Below, piece by piece: positions 23,304-36,686 of a DNA stretch of 64,000 nucleotides. A program made the position numbers and the translations under genes. How positions within the stretch are numbered: the stretch's first letter is position 1; every line of letters begins with the position of its first letter. The stretch covers positions 1 through 64,000 of the forward strand of contig VWPU01008492.1 of the NCBI GenBank assembly GCA_013398955.1, given 5' to 3'. The stretch comes from Callaeas wilsoni (lineage: Eukaryota; Chordata; Aves; Passeriformes; Callaeidae). The notes under the pieces were generated by a model, which worked only from the letters and a program-made list of their open reading frames with translations, was not told the origin of the DNA and ran no database searches.

Positions 23304-26300
23304 ACTTCAGGTGAGATAAGCTTCAGCAACATGTGATTAAAGAAGAGTGCAGGCAATCTCCAGGGACAGCAGGGAACTGCCTGGGAGTACAAGCTACTGC
23401 TGGTGGTATGTCCATATGGGAGCTGCAGTGCCAGGGGGTGGCTTTTTGGGAAGAATGATACTGGCAGGTGCAGCCAAGGGCCCTGCTGCAGTGGGCAGAT
23501 GGTGGTGATTCACTTCAGCACTTGAAGTAACTGTTCAGGACGCAGGCATTATCTGGGATTTACGTGCCAACAAATGACCAAGCATCTGATCTTGAAATCT
23601 GTTTAAACACCTAAAGATCAGAGAAAATGCACTTAAGAACAGTATGAATTTCTTAGTCACTGAAACCAATGAGATCAGTACCTTTTGGTATCCTAGTCTA
23701 ATCACTAGGCTCTGCTTGTCACCCAGCATTGCGTTCCTTTCCCATGATGACTCTTTCATCATGGCTCTTCTTGATACCGTTCTCCTTGTCAAGTGCTGCC
23801 ATTCTTTTTCTTTTTCTCACAACACTGACGTGAGCATGAAAGTCCAGATGAGCCAGAAACAGGTGTCAGCTGAACGTTGCAGAGTGCCAGTCTAGGTAAG
23901 CACTGCAGCACTCTGAAGGTACTGCCACTTAACAGCGTGCATCCTCCTCTTCTGCGCGTGCTGTGGCAGGCACCTCTGGACGCTCAGACACAGCAGGAGC
24001 TGGTGGTTCAGCAGGAAGACCCCAGATTATCTGGGCACAAAGACTGTGAGGGTTTAAAAGCCAAGGGGTTCCCTTGTTCAGGCTTCCACTCTGGAGGCAC
24101 CAGCTCGTGCTGGTTTTGTGTTACTGTGCCGTGAGCCAGCGAGGAATCCTGTCTGAGTGAGTGTGAGGTGTGCAGGGAGCCAAGCGGGGACCCACTGGGT
24201 CACTGGAGCTGCCACTGCTGCACAGGGGCTTTGGTGACACCAGTGGCAGTCTGGGGTGGTGCCAGTGTGACCCCAGGAGTGGCACCTGAAGGATCAGACA
24301 GGAGAGTTTCCTTAACATCTGGAAAACGTGAGGACATGTGGCCAGAAATGGAAGCTGATGGATGGGTATGCTGTCTTGAGGGTGGCTGAGTTTTCCTGTT
24401 TTGCTCCATTTCTCTCCTTAGCTGTCTCTTCCATTTTCCTGGTTCCTGTAGGTAGCATGTCCCTAGGAACAGGGCTTTCTGCCTGGGCTCTTTGCCTTTG
24501 GATGAGTAGAGGTCCTTAAGATCGTTCTTACTGTTCCCTAAAGTGCAGATAGCTGCCAGCACTGCTTTCATACTAAAAATGCACCTTCTTTATACATACG
24601 TTATGCAACAAACAACATTGTTTTCTGTATAAATATGACAGTGTTGAGGATAAGAATACCTCTCATGTCCTTAAGTTCCCTGTATATCCCTATTTCCTTG
24701 AGCCTACATAGTAGGCAAACACCCATGCATAAGTTTTCCTGCAACATGAGCCCCATTCCTGGAGCATGTGGTCTACCTGCTGCTCACAGAATGATGTAAG
24801 TGAATTATTAATGATATAAATGACTCTGAAGCTAGCTGAGCCCTGAACCCAGGGCAGCAGTTCCTGTGTTACTCCAAGGTCAGGACACAGAGGTGAAACA
24901 CACTGCGCGTTAATGTGGTGATAGTGTAAAGATCAAAAGTACCTGCAATATACTGGAGTTCGTGAAGAGGCAGCAGCAGAAATGTAATAAAAAGTAAAAG
25001 GAGCAGGCCCTACTTGTTTCTCTCCTTGGATTTGCTGTCAGGTTTGTGATGAAGCACCAGGGCTGGAATTTACTGTTTTGCCAGAGATATCAGTCCTGTC
25101 TGAGGTCCCCACTGTTTTATTTTACTTTTTTTTTTGTCTTTTACTTGATTTGCCTCTTAACCTTGCGCATTACACCTGCCATTATGCACAGTTGCTAAAC
25201 TGCTGTTCAATTTGCCCCAAATGCAAGATGTTTTATGTTGAAATTGTTCAGCTAAACCCCTGTGCTGTTTCTTAGCTTTCATCAGGGCAAGTTGCTCTCT
25301 GGCTTGCAGTGGGGAGCCAGATTCAGAGCAGCATTGATATGCTTTTCTCTGTTTGCAAGGCACGAGAGACACAGCCAGGCATTTTAACCTCTCTTCTGTG
25401 AAGACATTGTAAAATAGAAATAGACAATCTTCAAACACCGCTGGTGAGCGTATGTTGGGAGTTTCTGAATATATTACTCTTACAGGAGTCTCTTGAGTAA
25501 GTTGTTGAATAAATTGCATTCTTACACTGTGGTATTGGGCTACTGAATAAAACAACATAACTATGTTCTGCTTTCATATTTTTATTAGTATTAGCAGGAG
25601 ATTTGGGAGCATTTACTTATTTGTACTTTATTGTATGTTTGTGCTGCACCATGCCATGCTAATTCAAAAATCCCAAAGTGAGTAAAAACATAATGTACTA
25701 CTTTTTGCTAGAAGTGTCATTGCATTAGGCACTGGACTAATCCCACCTGAGATGCTGAGTGGTTCTGAGTCATGAAATTAAAATGGAAATTTAATGAAAG
25801 GTGCTGAATTTACAGAACTCATTACAGTGTTTGCAACCCATCATTTATAAGCCAGCCTTTTTTTTTCCTCTTGAAACATATGGATGACAAATGGTGAAGT
25901 TTTCTTCAGTTCTTCCAACAACCAGTGATTAAATTTACAGAACTGCTTTTACATTTCTCAGCTCTAGCTGATATAATAAAACATTTTATCACTGACTGGG
26001 TGGTCCCCATGGTACTGAGCTGTATGACAGTTTTCAGCATCAGGCCAGCTGTTGTTTTTATTTCTGACTAAGTCTTCCAAAGATGAATAGCATGTAAAAT
26101 CAACAGTTTCTTGCCGGGGAAGTTTGGAAAGTTGTGTAGGTTTTTGTGTTAGTCCTAGGGTAAATACCTAACTTGGAGTAGCTAGCCTGAGAACAGGGAG
26201 ATGGACTATCATATTTGACCATAGCTCTGCATTAAGAAGCCTGACATGATAGGAAATGTGCCTTCCCTGAAAGAGGTGCTGCATTGGATGAGGAGGTATT

Positions 26301-26814
26301 TCAAGTGTGCATTTTATTTGTATTTGAAATGTTGCTCTTCAGAGTTTGTTGTTACAAGGAGGCATCTTCCGGTGCTTCAGAATACATCTCAGGATAAACA
26401 AATGCTGTCCTATTAATATTTTTCTCTTTATTTTCCTCTAAATAAATTCTTGCTAATGAAAACCTTCCCTACCTCATTGCCACATGCGAAGACGGAGCTT
26501 CTGAAGTGAGTGCCTGGAGGCTGGGGATAGTGGAGTGGAGTGGATAGTGTCAACAAACTTGTTTTAGCATGCAGCATAATGTGTTCTCATGCCACAAACA
26601 TGGAGATTCTTCAGGGAATGGCTGAGTCAGGAGCTGCTCACACGACACAGCAGGGAAATGGCACTTCCTGGACAGTGCAGGGGAGACGGACGTTCTTCCC
26701 CTTGTTTATTCTAGTTTTTCTACTTGTATAAATTCTGCTTAATGAGAAAACTGGAGTGGAGAGTGGCTGTATGAGGAGGTCAAAGCAAGGCCAGCTGTGG
26801 CCTGTGTGGTACCC
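23304..26814. other. AT-rich non-coding stretch
   Basis: No gene, RNA gene or known repeat identified. A locally GC-richer patch lies at 24120-24400, but its open frames give no recognisable protein. Confidence 0.45.
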
Positions 26815-27260
26815 TCTATAAGCGGTTAGCCTGAGCTCCGCTGCGATGGGTGAGCGCTGCGGTTCTGGCTGCAGCAGGACACCCGAGATGCGGTGTGCCG
26901 TGCTGGGGGCTCGCTCTGGGGGTACAGTCGTGCTGCAGGTTGGAGCTGCTCCTCCTCAAAGCCTCGCAGGCACTGTTGAACAAGCTCTGCTGCTTACCAC
27001 GTATCATATCTATTGAGGAATTCCCTGCCTCGGGCTTAGAGCTCCATCTGGATGTGAGCTCGTCGGGAACGTTGTGTCTCGGTGGATCTGGTCTCAGCTT
27101 CTTGCTGTGTCTGTTTGTTTCCCTGCCTAGAGAAGCTGAGAAGGACAAGGCTCTTGACTCTGTATTCAAGTACAGAGCTGGTGACAATTTTAATTGTTTA
27201 ATTAAAGCATGCTTGCTCAATTCTGAAGTTAAGAGCAGCAACTGTGTGACCTCACAATGA
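26815..27260 (+). other. Local GC/CpG-rich patch with TATA-like and donor-like signals
   Basis: Inside AT-rich sequence, about 300 bases contain a cluster of CpG. It starts with ctctataagcgg, then gcgatgggtgagcgc, where ATGG is directly followed by a gtgagc donor-like site. Overlapping open frames of 136 codons (plus, 26850-27260) and 141 codons (minus, 26816-27241) show no known domain. It could be a small promoter or first exon, or a decayed GC-rich repeat. Confidence 0.25.
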
Positions 27261-27599
27261 GATGTTCATGGTCAAATCTTTTTCTTATGGAGACCTGTTA
27301 TAACACTGGGGACATTGATTATTCCTCAAATTGAGCCTGTGCTTTGCACTGGCCATGTGCATAACTGCATTTCTATTTAGCATGATATGTGTCTGAGGGA
27401 GACATTTCAAAAGCAGGGAGCACAGGCTGCTTGACTGCTCCTTACACCTATGGAAATTCCCTGAGTGATGTCCTGAACAGGACAGTGAGATCTGGGAGCA
27501 TTTATCAATAACAAGGTTTCTTTATTTAATGTGAAGTGGCTGCAGCTGCTGTCCTTCAGTTGAGGTATTTCCTGTACGCTCTACACAAGGGTAATGAAT

Positions 27600-27990
27600 T
27601 CTAAACTTGAACAGGTACAGAGAAAGATGACCAAGGGAACAAATTGTCTGTTTCATAAGCGACTGGAAAAGCTTGGCCTATAAAACTTGCCAGAAAAGAT
27701 GAGGAGTATAGTTATTTTCTTTGTACAGCAAGGAGTTAAGTACCAGAGATAGAGAAAAAGTCACATAGGAAGACGGCATTTCCACAAGTACAGGTAGGTA
27801 CAAATAAATCAGGCATAATTAAATCAGTTAATAATCAGCCTAAAAATAGATTGCCCCAAGAAGGTCTGTAAAAGTCTTCTACTAAAGGCAAAGGGGACTC
27901 AAGTGTCAACTGCCTTTGAGATGGTGTTTGGACAGTTCATGAGGAGGAGGGTATGATATGGTGCCTGCAGTGGTGGGGGCTCATTCTCAA
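27600..27990 (+). mobile_element. Possible ancient CR1-like fragment
   Basis: The order of phrases resembles the 3' part of an old CR1: cagagaaagatgaccaaggg, then gactggaaaagcttggc, then gaggagtatagttattttc, then attgccccaagaagg. Divergence is high and no clear tail is seen, so this rests on motif order alone. Confidence 0.4.
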
Positions 27991-30900
27991 GGGCTGGGAA
28001 ATTCTGCAGCTCTTCTCTGTGACAGCCAGTATCTGGTGGAGATATTTAAGCTAAAGTGTTCTCTCTTGATCTTTGAATCAGAACTGAATTAAACTCCTCA
28101 GTGAGGGCTGGGAGAAAAATGTGAAAATATAAGTGCCTTGCAAATGCTTCAGTTACTGTTAAAACAGGCAGCAAAAGATTGTCAGCCACATCTGGCAACA
28201 GCAACTGTGGGGGATGCTAATATCTGTCCCATTCCCAGTAATTTTTTGAAATACCAACACAGAATAACACTGCTTAATAAAACTGCATAATTCCTCTCCC
28301 TTTAAGCACAGCTGAAGACTTGCTTTGGGGACAGTAAGTCTTGTTGTGTGGTGTCCCTTTCCAAAGTTTTGGCATAAGACACAGATCCTGGGATGCTCCC
28401 CAGGCTCACAGCAGCACCATGGGGCTGTGAGTGAAGGGGACTGTGGTAACTGGGCCAAGTGTGTTCACTGCTGCCTGGGGACAGCCATGCTGCCATTGAC
28501 TGCTGTGTGCTCTGGTGCTGGAGTTGGCCTCTGAGTGAGATGTCATCCCTCAGATTTAATGGTTGGGTGTTGAGATGATCACGTAAAAGCATTGGCTCTA
28601 GTGCATGTAGGAGAGGAAGGCCTGGAGTCTTCATGGATGCTGGATAGAAATCAGCTCGATGTGCACAGAGGCAGAGGGAAATGGCCCAGGTATCAATAGC
28701 TCTGGATTGAAATGGGTGATTCTGGGCTGGCTGTGGCTGATAATGTTTTCTCAGGGCAATGTCTTGAGGGTGAAAGCTCCAGTGGCTTCTGACCAGTGTG
28801 GTTGTGCTCTCCAAGCACATGGCTTTCTGCAGGCAGAGATGAAATGTTGAAAATTTAACCTTGCATCAGCCAGGAGGAGGAAACTGCACTTCCTTAAGAG
28901 TGGTTTTAGGATGCTCCCTACCCACCCATCTGTGCATGGCATTTAGACAAATAAGCACTTGCAGGGAGCATCCTTCACTGGGGATTTCCAGGTTGGTTCT
29001 ACAGGAATCACCTTTCAGCCATGTTTTCTGCTGTCTAATCCATTCTTTGGAAGACAAAGACTCTCAGTCCTAGCCCATATCTATGAATTTCCTTATGCAA
29101 CAAAAATCAAGCGGGGACAGAGGTGCTTGAAGATGTCAAGCAGAAAATTAAAAGTGAAAGGGAATATTACTCTATGAGCTAGCAAACCTTATACTGGATT
29201 CTACTTGCTGATGACAAAATACATTTGGCCTGATCCCATGGTCTCAAGTGGAGAAGCAGCTTCATCCTGGAGTGACTTGCTGTGCTTGAGTTCAGTTTGG
29301 TCTGTAGGTGTGCTGGCAGGAATGCAGCAGCATTGCAAGATTGCAGTTGGTGCAGCACAGGACCTTGATTACCCAGCAGAAGCTGGCTAGGGCATGGTGC
29401 TTAAGGTGTTTCCTAGTTACTCTGTGATAAAAAGAAAAATACAAAAGCCTTGGCTGGCTTAGGTTCCTAACTAAAAAGTGGGGGTTTTGCAGTGGGAAGA
29501 GATATAATCAATGGAAGAAGTTAAAAAGCATTCCTATGGTCCAAGCAGTGACTTGTGCACAGTGTGGATACCAGGAGTGTGCCTACTCAGAGTGTGCTGC
29601 ATGGTCTTAGAGGAAAACATCTTTCATCTTTTGGTCATGCTGATTTTAAGAGATGAATTATTTATTTTTTAATGAAAAACTTCGTCATGTTTTAAATCTA
29701 CTTGTGGACGTATTTTTGCTTCCTTGACTTAATTCTATAAAGTTAGTAATCAAGGGCATGTGTGTAAGGACATTTCTGGGTTTTATAGCTCAACTGCATC
29801 TCAGCCATTAGTTGCTTTTAAAACTGCAGGTCCTACTTTATTAATGAACTGGTTTTGATGTCTGCGAACATGCAGGTTCTCTGATTACAATGATCAGTCT
29901 TATCTTCAAGACTGCTGTTTAAAAAAATTAAATTCAAATACATTTGTATATTCATACACCTCATCCATTTCACAGCCAAAGCACCATCATGAAACCTGTT
30001 CAAACAAACACAGAGTGAATAGGGGTAATGTCTTGATAAATAGAATTTTGCTACCAGAGAATAGTGGGAAGACCCCACTCTAAATATCCCCTTGGAACAG
30101 GCAGACAGACTGTGGGAGTCTAACGTTGTAACTCTCTAGATGTGCAAAATAACTGTACATATCTGGTAGAAAAAACATAGTGAAATAACAAGGAACAAAA
30201 ATTATGCACCACAATTGCAGGATTTGTGAACAAAACTATAGGTAGAAATGGATGGATTCATTTGGTTTGTTGCCACCCATGTAAATGAAAATCTGAAAAA
30301 CCCGTTAATGAAAGTTGTGTGATTATTGGCCTGAAAGTTGTGAAAGACTAATGTAATAGCTTAAACGTGAGTGAAAAGAATATTTTCATGGGGTTTGTAT
30401 GAGACAGGGTGTTTTAGAGGCTTTGAGCTGCTGTACAAAGGGCTGGATTCATTGGGCTAAAGAGATCCAAATGCTTTGAGCTGCCAGGTATGAGCTGTAG
30501 AAGGTCCTGCTGTTACGTGGTGCTGTGTCGTAGCTCCCAGTAATGATTCATTCACCCCATGGGCAGTGGATGGGGCTTTTTCCCCAACTATTAGAGGGGA
30601 TAGCCTCTGATTTAATAAAACAGCTTCAGTGGCAGCATGATCAGTGTACTGGGAGGGGTTTATTGCTTAAACAGGTTAAGATACTGTACTACAGGGCTAA
30701 AACCAGCAGTTCTGCCTTAACTCTAAGCTTGCATAAATTGCAGATCTCTGCTCCTCTATCTTCTTGGGAGCATTATTTCAACATAGCTGCTGGTGGTTAA
30801 AACCATTGCATGTGTCAAAGGAAATAGGATCAGCAAATGAAGTGAAAAACATCTCTTTCCTTCTAGCTCATTTGGACTGTGCCATGTGGGACCATATGTC

Positions 30901-32199
30901 ACTTGACCTTTATTCCCTTTGGCAAAACAGGATCAGTTCTAATGAAAAGAAGTTCAGAAAATAGATCAGATTGCAACACAGCTTTGGTTTAAAAAAAAAA
31001 AAATCAACAAACTTGTTTTATCTCTGAAACATTTCTGTAATTGTATCTGTGCATTTTGGAATACCTTCTTTTCTATGGCTACATTTTTCTGCTTCATATA
31101 CAGGGAAATTGAGGTTGTAGGTGCATAAAGAAATGCTCTGTTAAGTAAGTTGAATTTTGTGTGGGCAAAGCAGTTGAGCAGCACCCCATGGCTAAAATCC
31201 ATGTATTTCAATTATTAAAGATGCTTCTGTTATGGAGCTGTGTAGTTCAATCATACAGTTCTAGAGCTCCCAACAGTTCCGTAATTGAGTATACAAGTTG
31301 CTGACTGCCCAAAGCTACAAGTCTGAAATGTGATGGAGCTGTGGCTTATCTCCTGAACTGTAAGAATAGCAGACAAATAGGCAGACTTTTCTGGGTTTAG
31401 AAGTGGCTTTTTTTTTTTTTTTTGGAAAATAAAAGGCTTGCTTTCTGTCATTTTTTAGCCTACTTCGTTCCACTTTTCTATCAAAGCAATCCTTGTCATA
31501 AAACCCCCCCCCCGATGCTGTATTAATGATTTAAGACTGCAAAAGGGACTGCATAACTCTGAACTATTAAATAGCTGGATAAGTTCTGCCAGTCAGTTTT
31601 GCCTAGTAGGAGAAAGTCTTTTCCAGAAGAGAAATCTTGTGGTTTTCAGTCAGGGGAAGTACTGTATAAGACAAAATGGTGTAATCCCACAGATGCATCT
31701 GTGGAGGCTGCATTGCCTCTGGATATGCTCTTTCCTGTCCATAAACAGCTGCTGTGGAATTTTTCACGTGTTCTTTGGAGTGCTGTTGAGTCCAGAACAA
31801 TCAGACTGTTTGTGGGGGCAGAATCTATCTTTTAAATGCTGTGTATGAGTGTCATTATCCGTCTTTAATATCCCGCTGAACTGCTGTGTTGTAGATAATT
31901 ATGTTCATGGGGTGGAAGCTGTCACCAGTCATAAATACCTGCTGTTTTGGTGAAATGGATAATGCAAGTTTTTATGCAGAACAAAGATCTCAAAGATGTG
32001 TGTGATGCTTATGGGTTGCTTCTAAACTGATGGGAAGCAATTGAAATGTCAGCAGAACTGTAATTAGTGGCATTGCCTTGACTCAGCAGTTGTCAGGTAA
32101 GAGTACAAAAAGGTGAAACCCACTTGTCATCCACCTTGCTGAAAACGTAGTGCCTTTCAAAAAGCAAAATGATTCACTGAACTGGTCTGGAAGTCATGA
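27991..32199. other. AT-rich non-coding stretch
   Basis: No supported gene. The longest open frame is 172 codons (minus, 28302-28820) and has no domain or plausible exon structure. A 12-bp inverted repeat lies at 28908-28974, an 18-bp perfect palindrome at 31687-31704, and a C run at about 31504. Confidence 0.45.
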
Positions 32200-33155
32200 T
32201 GAATGGCAGGAAGTGCAGCTGGAGGCCATTTACTCGTGGTGTACCCAAGGGTCAGTGATGGGGCCAGAAGGGTTCTTTGTTCCTGACCTGCATGGTGTGA
32301 CACAGTGACCTCTCGGCAATTTGGCCAAGGGTTCAAAGTCAGAGGAGTGACTGGTGCACGAGGTGGTTTCACTGCCGGTCAGAGGGACTGGGACAGGCTG
32401 AGAAATGGGCTGACAGGAATCTCCTGAAATTTAACAAGGGAAAATGCAAAGTCCTGCCTGCACCTGGGCAGAAGTAACTCCATTTACCAGCACCAGCTGG
32501 AAAGCGGCTTTGCAGATAAAGGACACAGAGGGCTCTTAGTGGATGCTGAGCTGACAGTGAGCAAGAAATTGTGGGAAAGAAGGCCGAGAGCCTCCTGGGC
32601 TGCTTTGGGAAGAGCACTGGCAGCAGACCAAGGGAGGTGACCCTCTTTGCTCAGCCCTGGTGAGTTTGCATCTGGAGCTCTGTGTCCAGGACTGGGCTCC
32701 CCAGTACGAGAGACACATACTGGTGTGAGTCCAGTGAAGAGCTGTGCAGATGAAGGGATTGAAGCACCTTACACACAAGGAGGGGCTGGGAGAGCTGTGA
32801 CTATTCAGCCTGCAAAAGAGGAGGCTTGGAAGGCTCTTACCTGTGTGCATCATGAATGCCTGATGGTGGGAGAAGTGAAGATGATGGAGGCAGACTCTTC
32901 TCACTGGTGTTCAGTGAGGCAATAAATACAAGGCAAAAAAAATGAAACAAGCAATAAACACAAATTGAAATACAGGAAATTAAACATAAGGTTTTTTTTT
33001 TATTAGACACTTGAGGTGGTGACCCAAAGAGGCTGTTGAGTGACCATTCTTGAAGCTATTCAAAATTCACCTGACCAAAGAGATCCATCTGTTCTGTCTG
33101 ACCCTGCTCTGTGCAGAGGGTCCAGAGGTGCCTCAGCCATTCTGTGATTCTGCCT
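32200..33155 (+). mobile_element. CR1 LINE fragment, about 0.95 kb, with internal deletions
   Basis: Plus-strand CR1 body: gtgtacccaagggtcagtga, then gaaatttaacaagggaaa, caaagtcctgcctgcacctg, and gaggcttggaaggctcttac. It continues into the 3' UTR (ttcttgaagctattcaaaat) and ends at ccattctgtgattctgcc. It is 5'-truncated, has lost several internal blocks and has no intact reading frame. The left boundary is approximate. Confidence 0.88.
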
Positions 33156-34149
33156 GCATACAGCCATGTGCCTAAACCCTCCTGTGAAATGTAGCAATTG
33201 AGTAGGTGCACTAACAGCCTGAATAATCCTGTTACTGTGAGTAATCATCTCTACTTAGATTTACAAACAGCCCTTTATGTTCCTGAGTGACATTAGTCTA
33301 TTATCCTATTGCTAATCATTTCATTTGTTAGGAAGAGATAAAACTTCAGGTAAAACTTACTTCGTTGGTTGCCAGTTAATGAGCATTGCAATTAGAATCC
33401 TTCTAGCAGAAGGGAACATACCTTCACTGTACACAATACCCAATTGCAGTGGCCACGTGAAGTAATAATTTAATGATCTGAGCATGACATGGAGGGAACT
33501 GTGGTTGAAACCTGACCCCTTTGAGTTACTGTTTGAATGACTGCTGGAATTGCATTTATTCTCTGTGATCTGCAGCAGTTTTCCCCTTGGTGCCTGCAGT
33601 CTGTTGAAGGGCCTGAAGAGGAGCAAGCACTTGTGCACTAATAGGTTATTTCTTATTAAATTAAGCTCAAGTGTTGCAGGAGCACTAGACTAGATGAGAT
33701 CTCTTGGATTACTTAGTTTTAAACCTTCTGCAGTGGTTCACAACTGTTCTGCAAAACTGCTTTGTAGAAGGGGTGTGTTGCTGTGGGGGAGCTCCTTGGT
33801 CCTCTAGCACTTCCCCCTTACCTGTCTGGGGGACTCTGCAACTTTTAGGCTAAATCTGGTTAGTTTGTATTCACTTAGATATCTTCTATGCTGTACATTA
33901 TCAGAACACCTCTTAACCACTACAATTCCTTTCCTTCTGTTTGTTCCCTAAGAAATTTAGAGGGGATAGTGTATTTGGTTTATGTGGCAAGATTTGCTAA
34001 AATGAACAGATGAATGTTTGTGGTCCCAGAAAAGGTCTTGTGGGAGAACTGTACAAAAGTTGCCTTTAATCTCTGTTTCAGAGTCTTAATATCTTCTGAA
34101 TTTTAGTGTTTTGCTGTGGCTGGACTAGTGCCCCTGTCATTTCTCTAGA
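33156..34149. other. AT-rich non-coding stretch
   Basis: No exon, RNA gene or repeat recognised. Confidence 0.45.
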
Positions 34150-34280
34150 TTAAGGCCAGGTTGGGTGGGGCTTTGAGCAACCTGTTCTAGTGGAAGGTGT
34201 CCCTGCCCATGGCAGGGCGGTCGGAACTGGATGATTTTTCAGATCTCTTCCAACCCAGGCCATTCTATGATTCTATGATT
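34150..34280 (+). mobile_element. CR1 LINE 3'-end fragment with 8-bp tail repeats
   Basis: Contains ttgagcaacctgttctagtg, then ggtgtccctgcccatggcag, then ttccaaccc and the tail ccattctatgattctatgat. This is the standard avian CR1 3' end on the plus strand. It is among the better preserved CR1 tails in the window, so it is probably one of the younger copies. Confidence 0.95.
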
Positions 34281-36686
34281 TACTCAGCAGCGTGAAGGAA
34301 ATTAAAATTCAGGTCTCACTGTTCATTTGTTGAATTCTGATCTTTATTTTAAATGAGTCAAAAGCACCCCAAAACTCTTCTTGGTCTTAAATGCCAGGTT
34401 TGAATATAGTAATTCAGAGTTAGTATTTAAATGTTTTAGAGGCTTAGTTATTTGTTCTCTACATTATCTAGGAGAGACATGGAAATAAAGCATCTGATTC
34501 TCTGTTCAGTGCTCAGGCATTCATAGTCATCAGTGAGTTATTAATTTCATCTAGAAATTGCTTTCTCAATAGAACTTTTTAAATAATGCTAATGAGATTG
34601 GTTTTACTCTGTGCTAAATATCATTACAGATTTGAAACTTGGGCCTGAACTTTCTTTTTATTTTTCCCCCCATTAAAAAGGACCCTTTCATTTCTCTCAA
34701 ATGAGGTGTATTGCCACTATCTAAATTACACTGGCTTTTAATAATTATTCTTTAATATAATGGCTAGATGAAAAGGGCTTTCTAGTGCAAAAAAGAAATA
34801 GTCAGGAAATGCATCAGGTGTACGTTTTTAATGTGCTCAGAAGTTTTTAGAGAGTCTGTAAGGATACCTAGTTTGTGTATTGTAAGCAAATAGATATGCT
34901 CACCTTTTTTGGCAGAATTGATTTTAACTGAGTTTAGCAAAGGAAAGGCTCAAATAACTAAAAAGTCAGTGAACTTTGGTAGCTTTCCACGTAGCTGAGT
35001 TGTACCGGGAGCTGAGGCTCTCCCTGTGCTTTTCTACAGCTGGGTGGCAGCATTTCTGCAGCGATTCATTTCTATCTGAATTACCTGCTCAAAGGTTTGT
35101 TTTTTTGATGGATCAGATGTTATGTGCTTTTTGCCTCTCAGCTGTGATTACCCTTTTTAGGGCAATATAAAACTCACCAAATACTAGTTAATTCTCTGTG
35201 CTAGGGAGTCCTAATGATGCTGCTGCAAAGATCAGTAGGTGCGAGATTTTACAAAATGAGCACGACTTTATAAAACTGCACTGCAGGGACTCACCTACTG
35301 ACCGTTCTGTCTCCTCTGCTTGGTGTCCTCCCTTACATTCACAGTCTGTGTTCAGGATTCCAACCCAAACACCACTTTGCTTCATTTGCTCGCACCTCTA
35401 AAGATGAATTCAAGCAGCCTGCCTCAATGGTCTGAAGTGATACACTTTCCCCAGTGCGTTTTCCATTTATATATGCCACTTCTCATCTACCTTAGTAAAT
35501 TAAATCTTAATGTTCATGCTGAATTTTGCAAGTTTAAACTTTAAGCCATTGGTTTGTATTATTATTTGTGTTAGAAGGAAAAATTCTCCACCATCATATT
35601 TCCTTCATTGTGGAATTATCATCAGGCAATCACATATTCTTTTTATATGCCTTAAGCTTTTATGGCCCTCATTGTTAAGTTTGCTTTTCCAGGTTATTTT
35701 TATGTCTGTCCTTTGAATTCATTCCTGTGTTATTCTGCCCTTTGTGCAACTCATTTTCTGAAAGGATGTGGTTTTCCAGCAACGTTTTGCTAGGGTTATA
35801 TACATAATCACTGCCATTAGCCACATTTTAACAGTTATTCTCCATTTTATGAAGGGTGCTCCAGACATGCCCTGAGGTCAGGCTGAGCAAGTTACTGTGT
35901 CTGTGTGCTGTAATCCTGCCACCACTACCTGGAGCTTGGCTGTGTTAAAACAGGTTTAGGTGGATTCTGACTAGTCTGTAGGCAATTCACACAGTCCTGT
36001 ATCATTTATCACCTGTCTTCATTTTTACAATACTGAACTTTGTGTTAGCTGCAAACTTTATTAGCAAAGATTTTATGTTGCTCATAAAAATATTCAACAG
36101 CACTTGATCAAGTTTGTTTCAGTGCCCACCCATCCTCTGGGTGAAGAAGCAGCTGAAGCCCTGGTTCTGGCAGCTGTCCTGTAACCATTTTTTGACTTGG
36201 CAGATTGGACTGGCCCTTTCAAACTCCTTCTCTTTGAGTGGGAGGAGCGATGAAAAGGCTACCTGTGCCCCAGAGTCATTTACTGCTGCTCCCAGAGCTC
36301 GGTAATCCTTCCTGATACCTCTCAGACTGCATCTGGTGCCAGCATTATGCGGAATTAAATCTAGCAGTTTAAAGAAATTCAAATATATGTCAAGATAGCT
36401 TGATCTACCAGATGAGTAATCTTGTCAGCTTTACAGGTATGTTTGCAAAGACTTAGAAAGGCGTGGAAAGATTATGAAACCATGTTGACTGTCATTAATT
36501 ACATTTTAGCTTCTAATTATTTTTTGTTATGAGATTGACAGTAACTGTTCTGTAGACTAATATGTTATACAGACTGTAACTCCATGGGTGTCCTTCTTGC
36601 CATTTTTACATCTTAAAACTACCCAGGGAGTCCTTCAAGCCTTGTGAAATTCAGTGGTTTATTGGATTTATTAAACATTGGAATTT
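34281..36686. other. AT-rich non-coding stretch
   Basis: No gene recognised. The segment 36114-36146 (gtttcagtgcccacccatcc and following) resembles the inside of the CR1 copy at 36687-37295, but the similarity fades quickly. Confidence 0.45.

Noticed and set aside
28302..28820. Minus-strand 172-codon open frame
   Set aside because: It is the longest frame in the AT-rich half, but it has no domain, no flanking splice logic and a composition like its surroundings.
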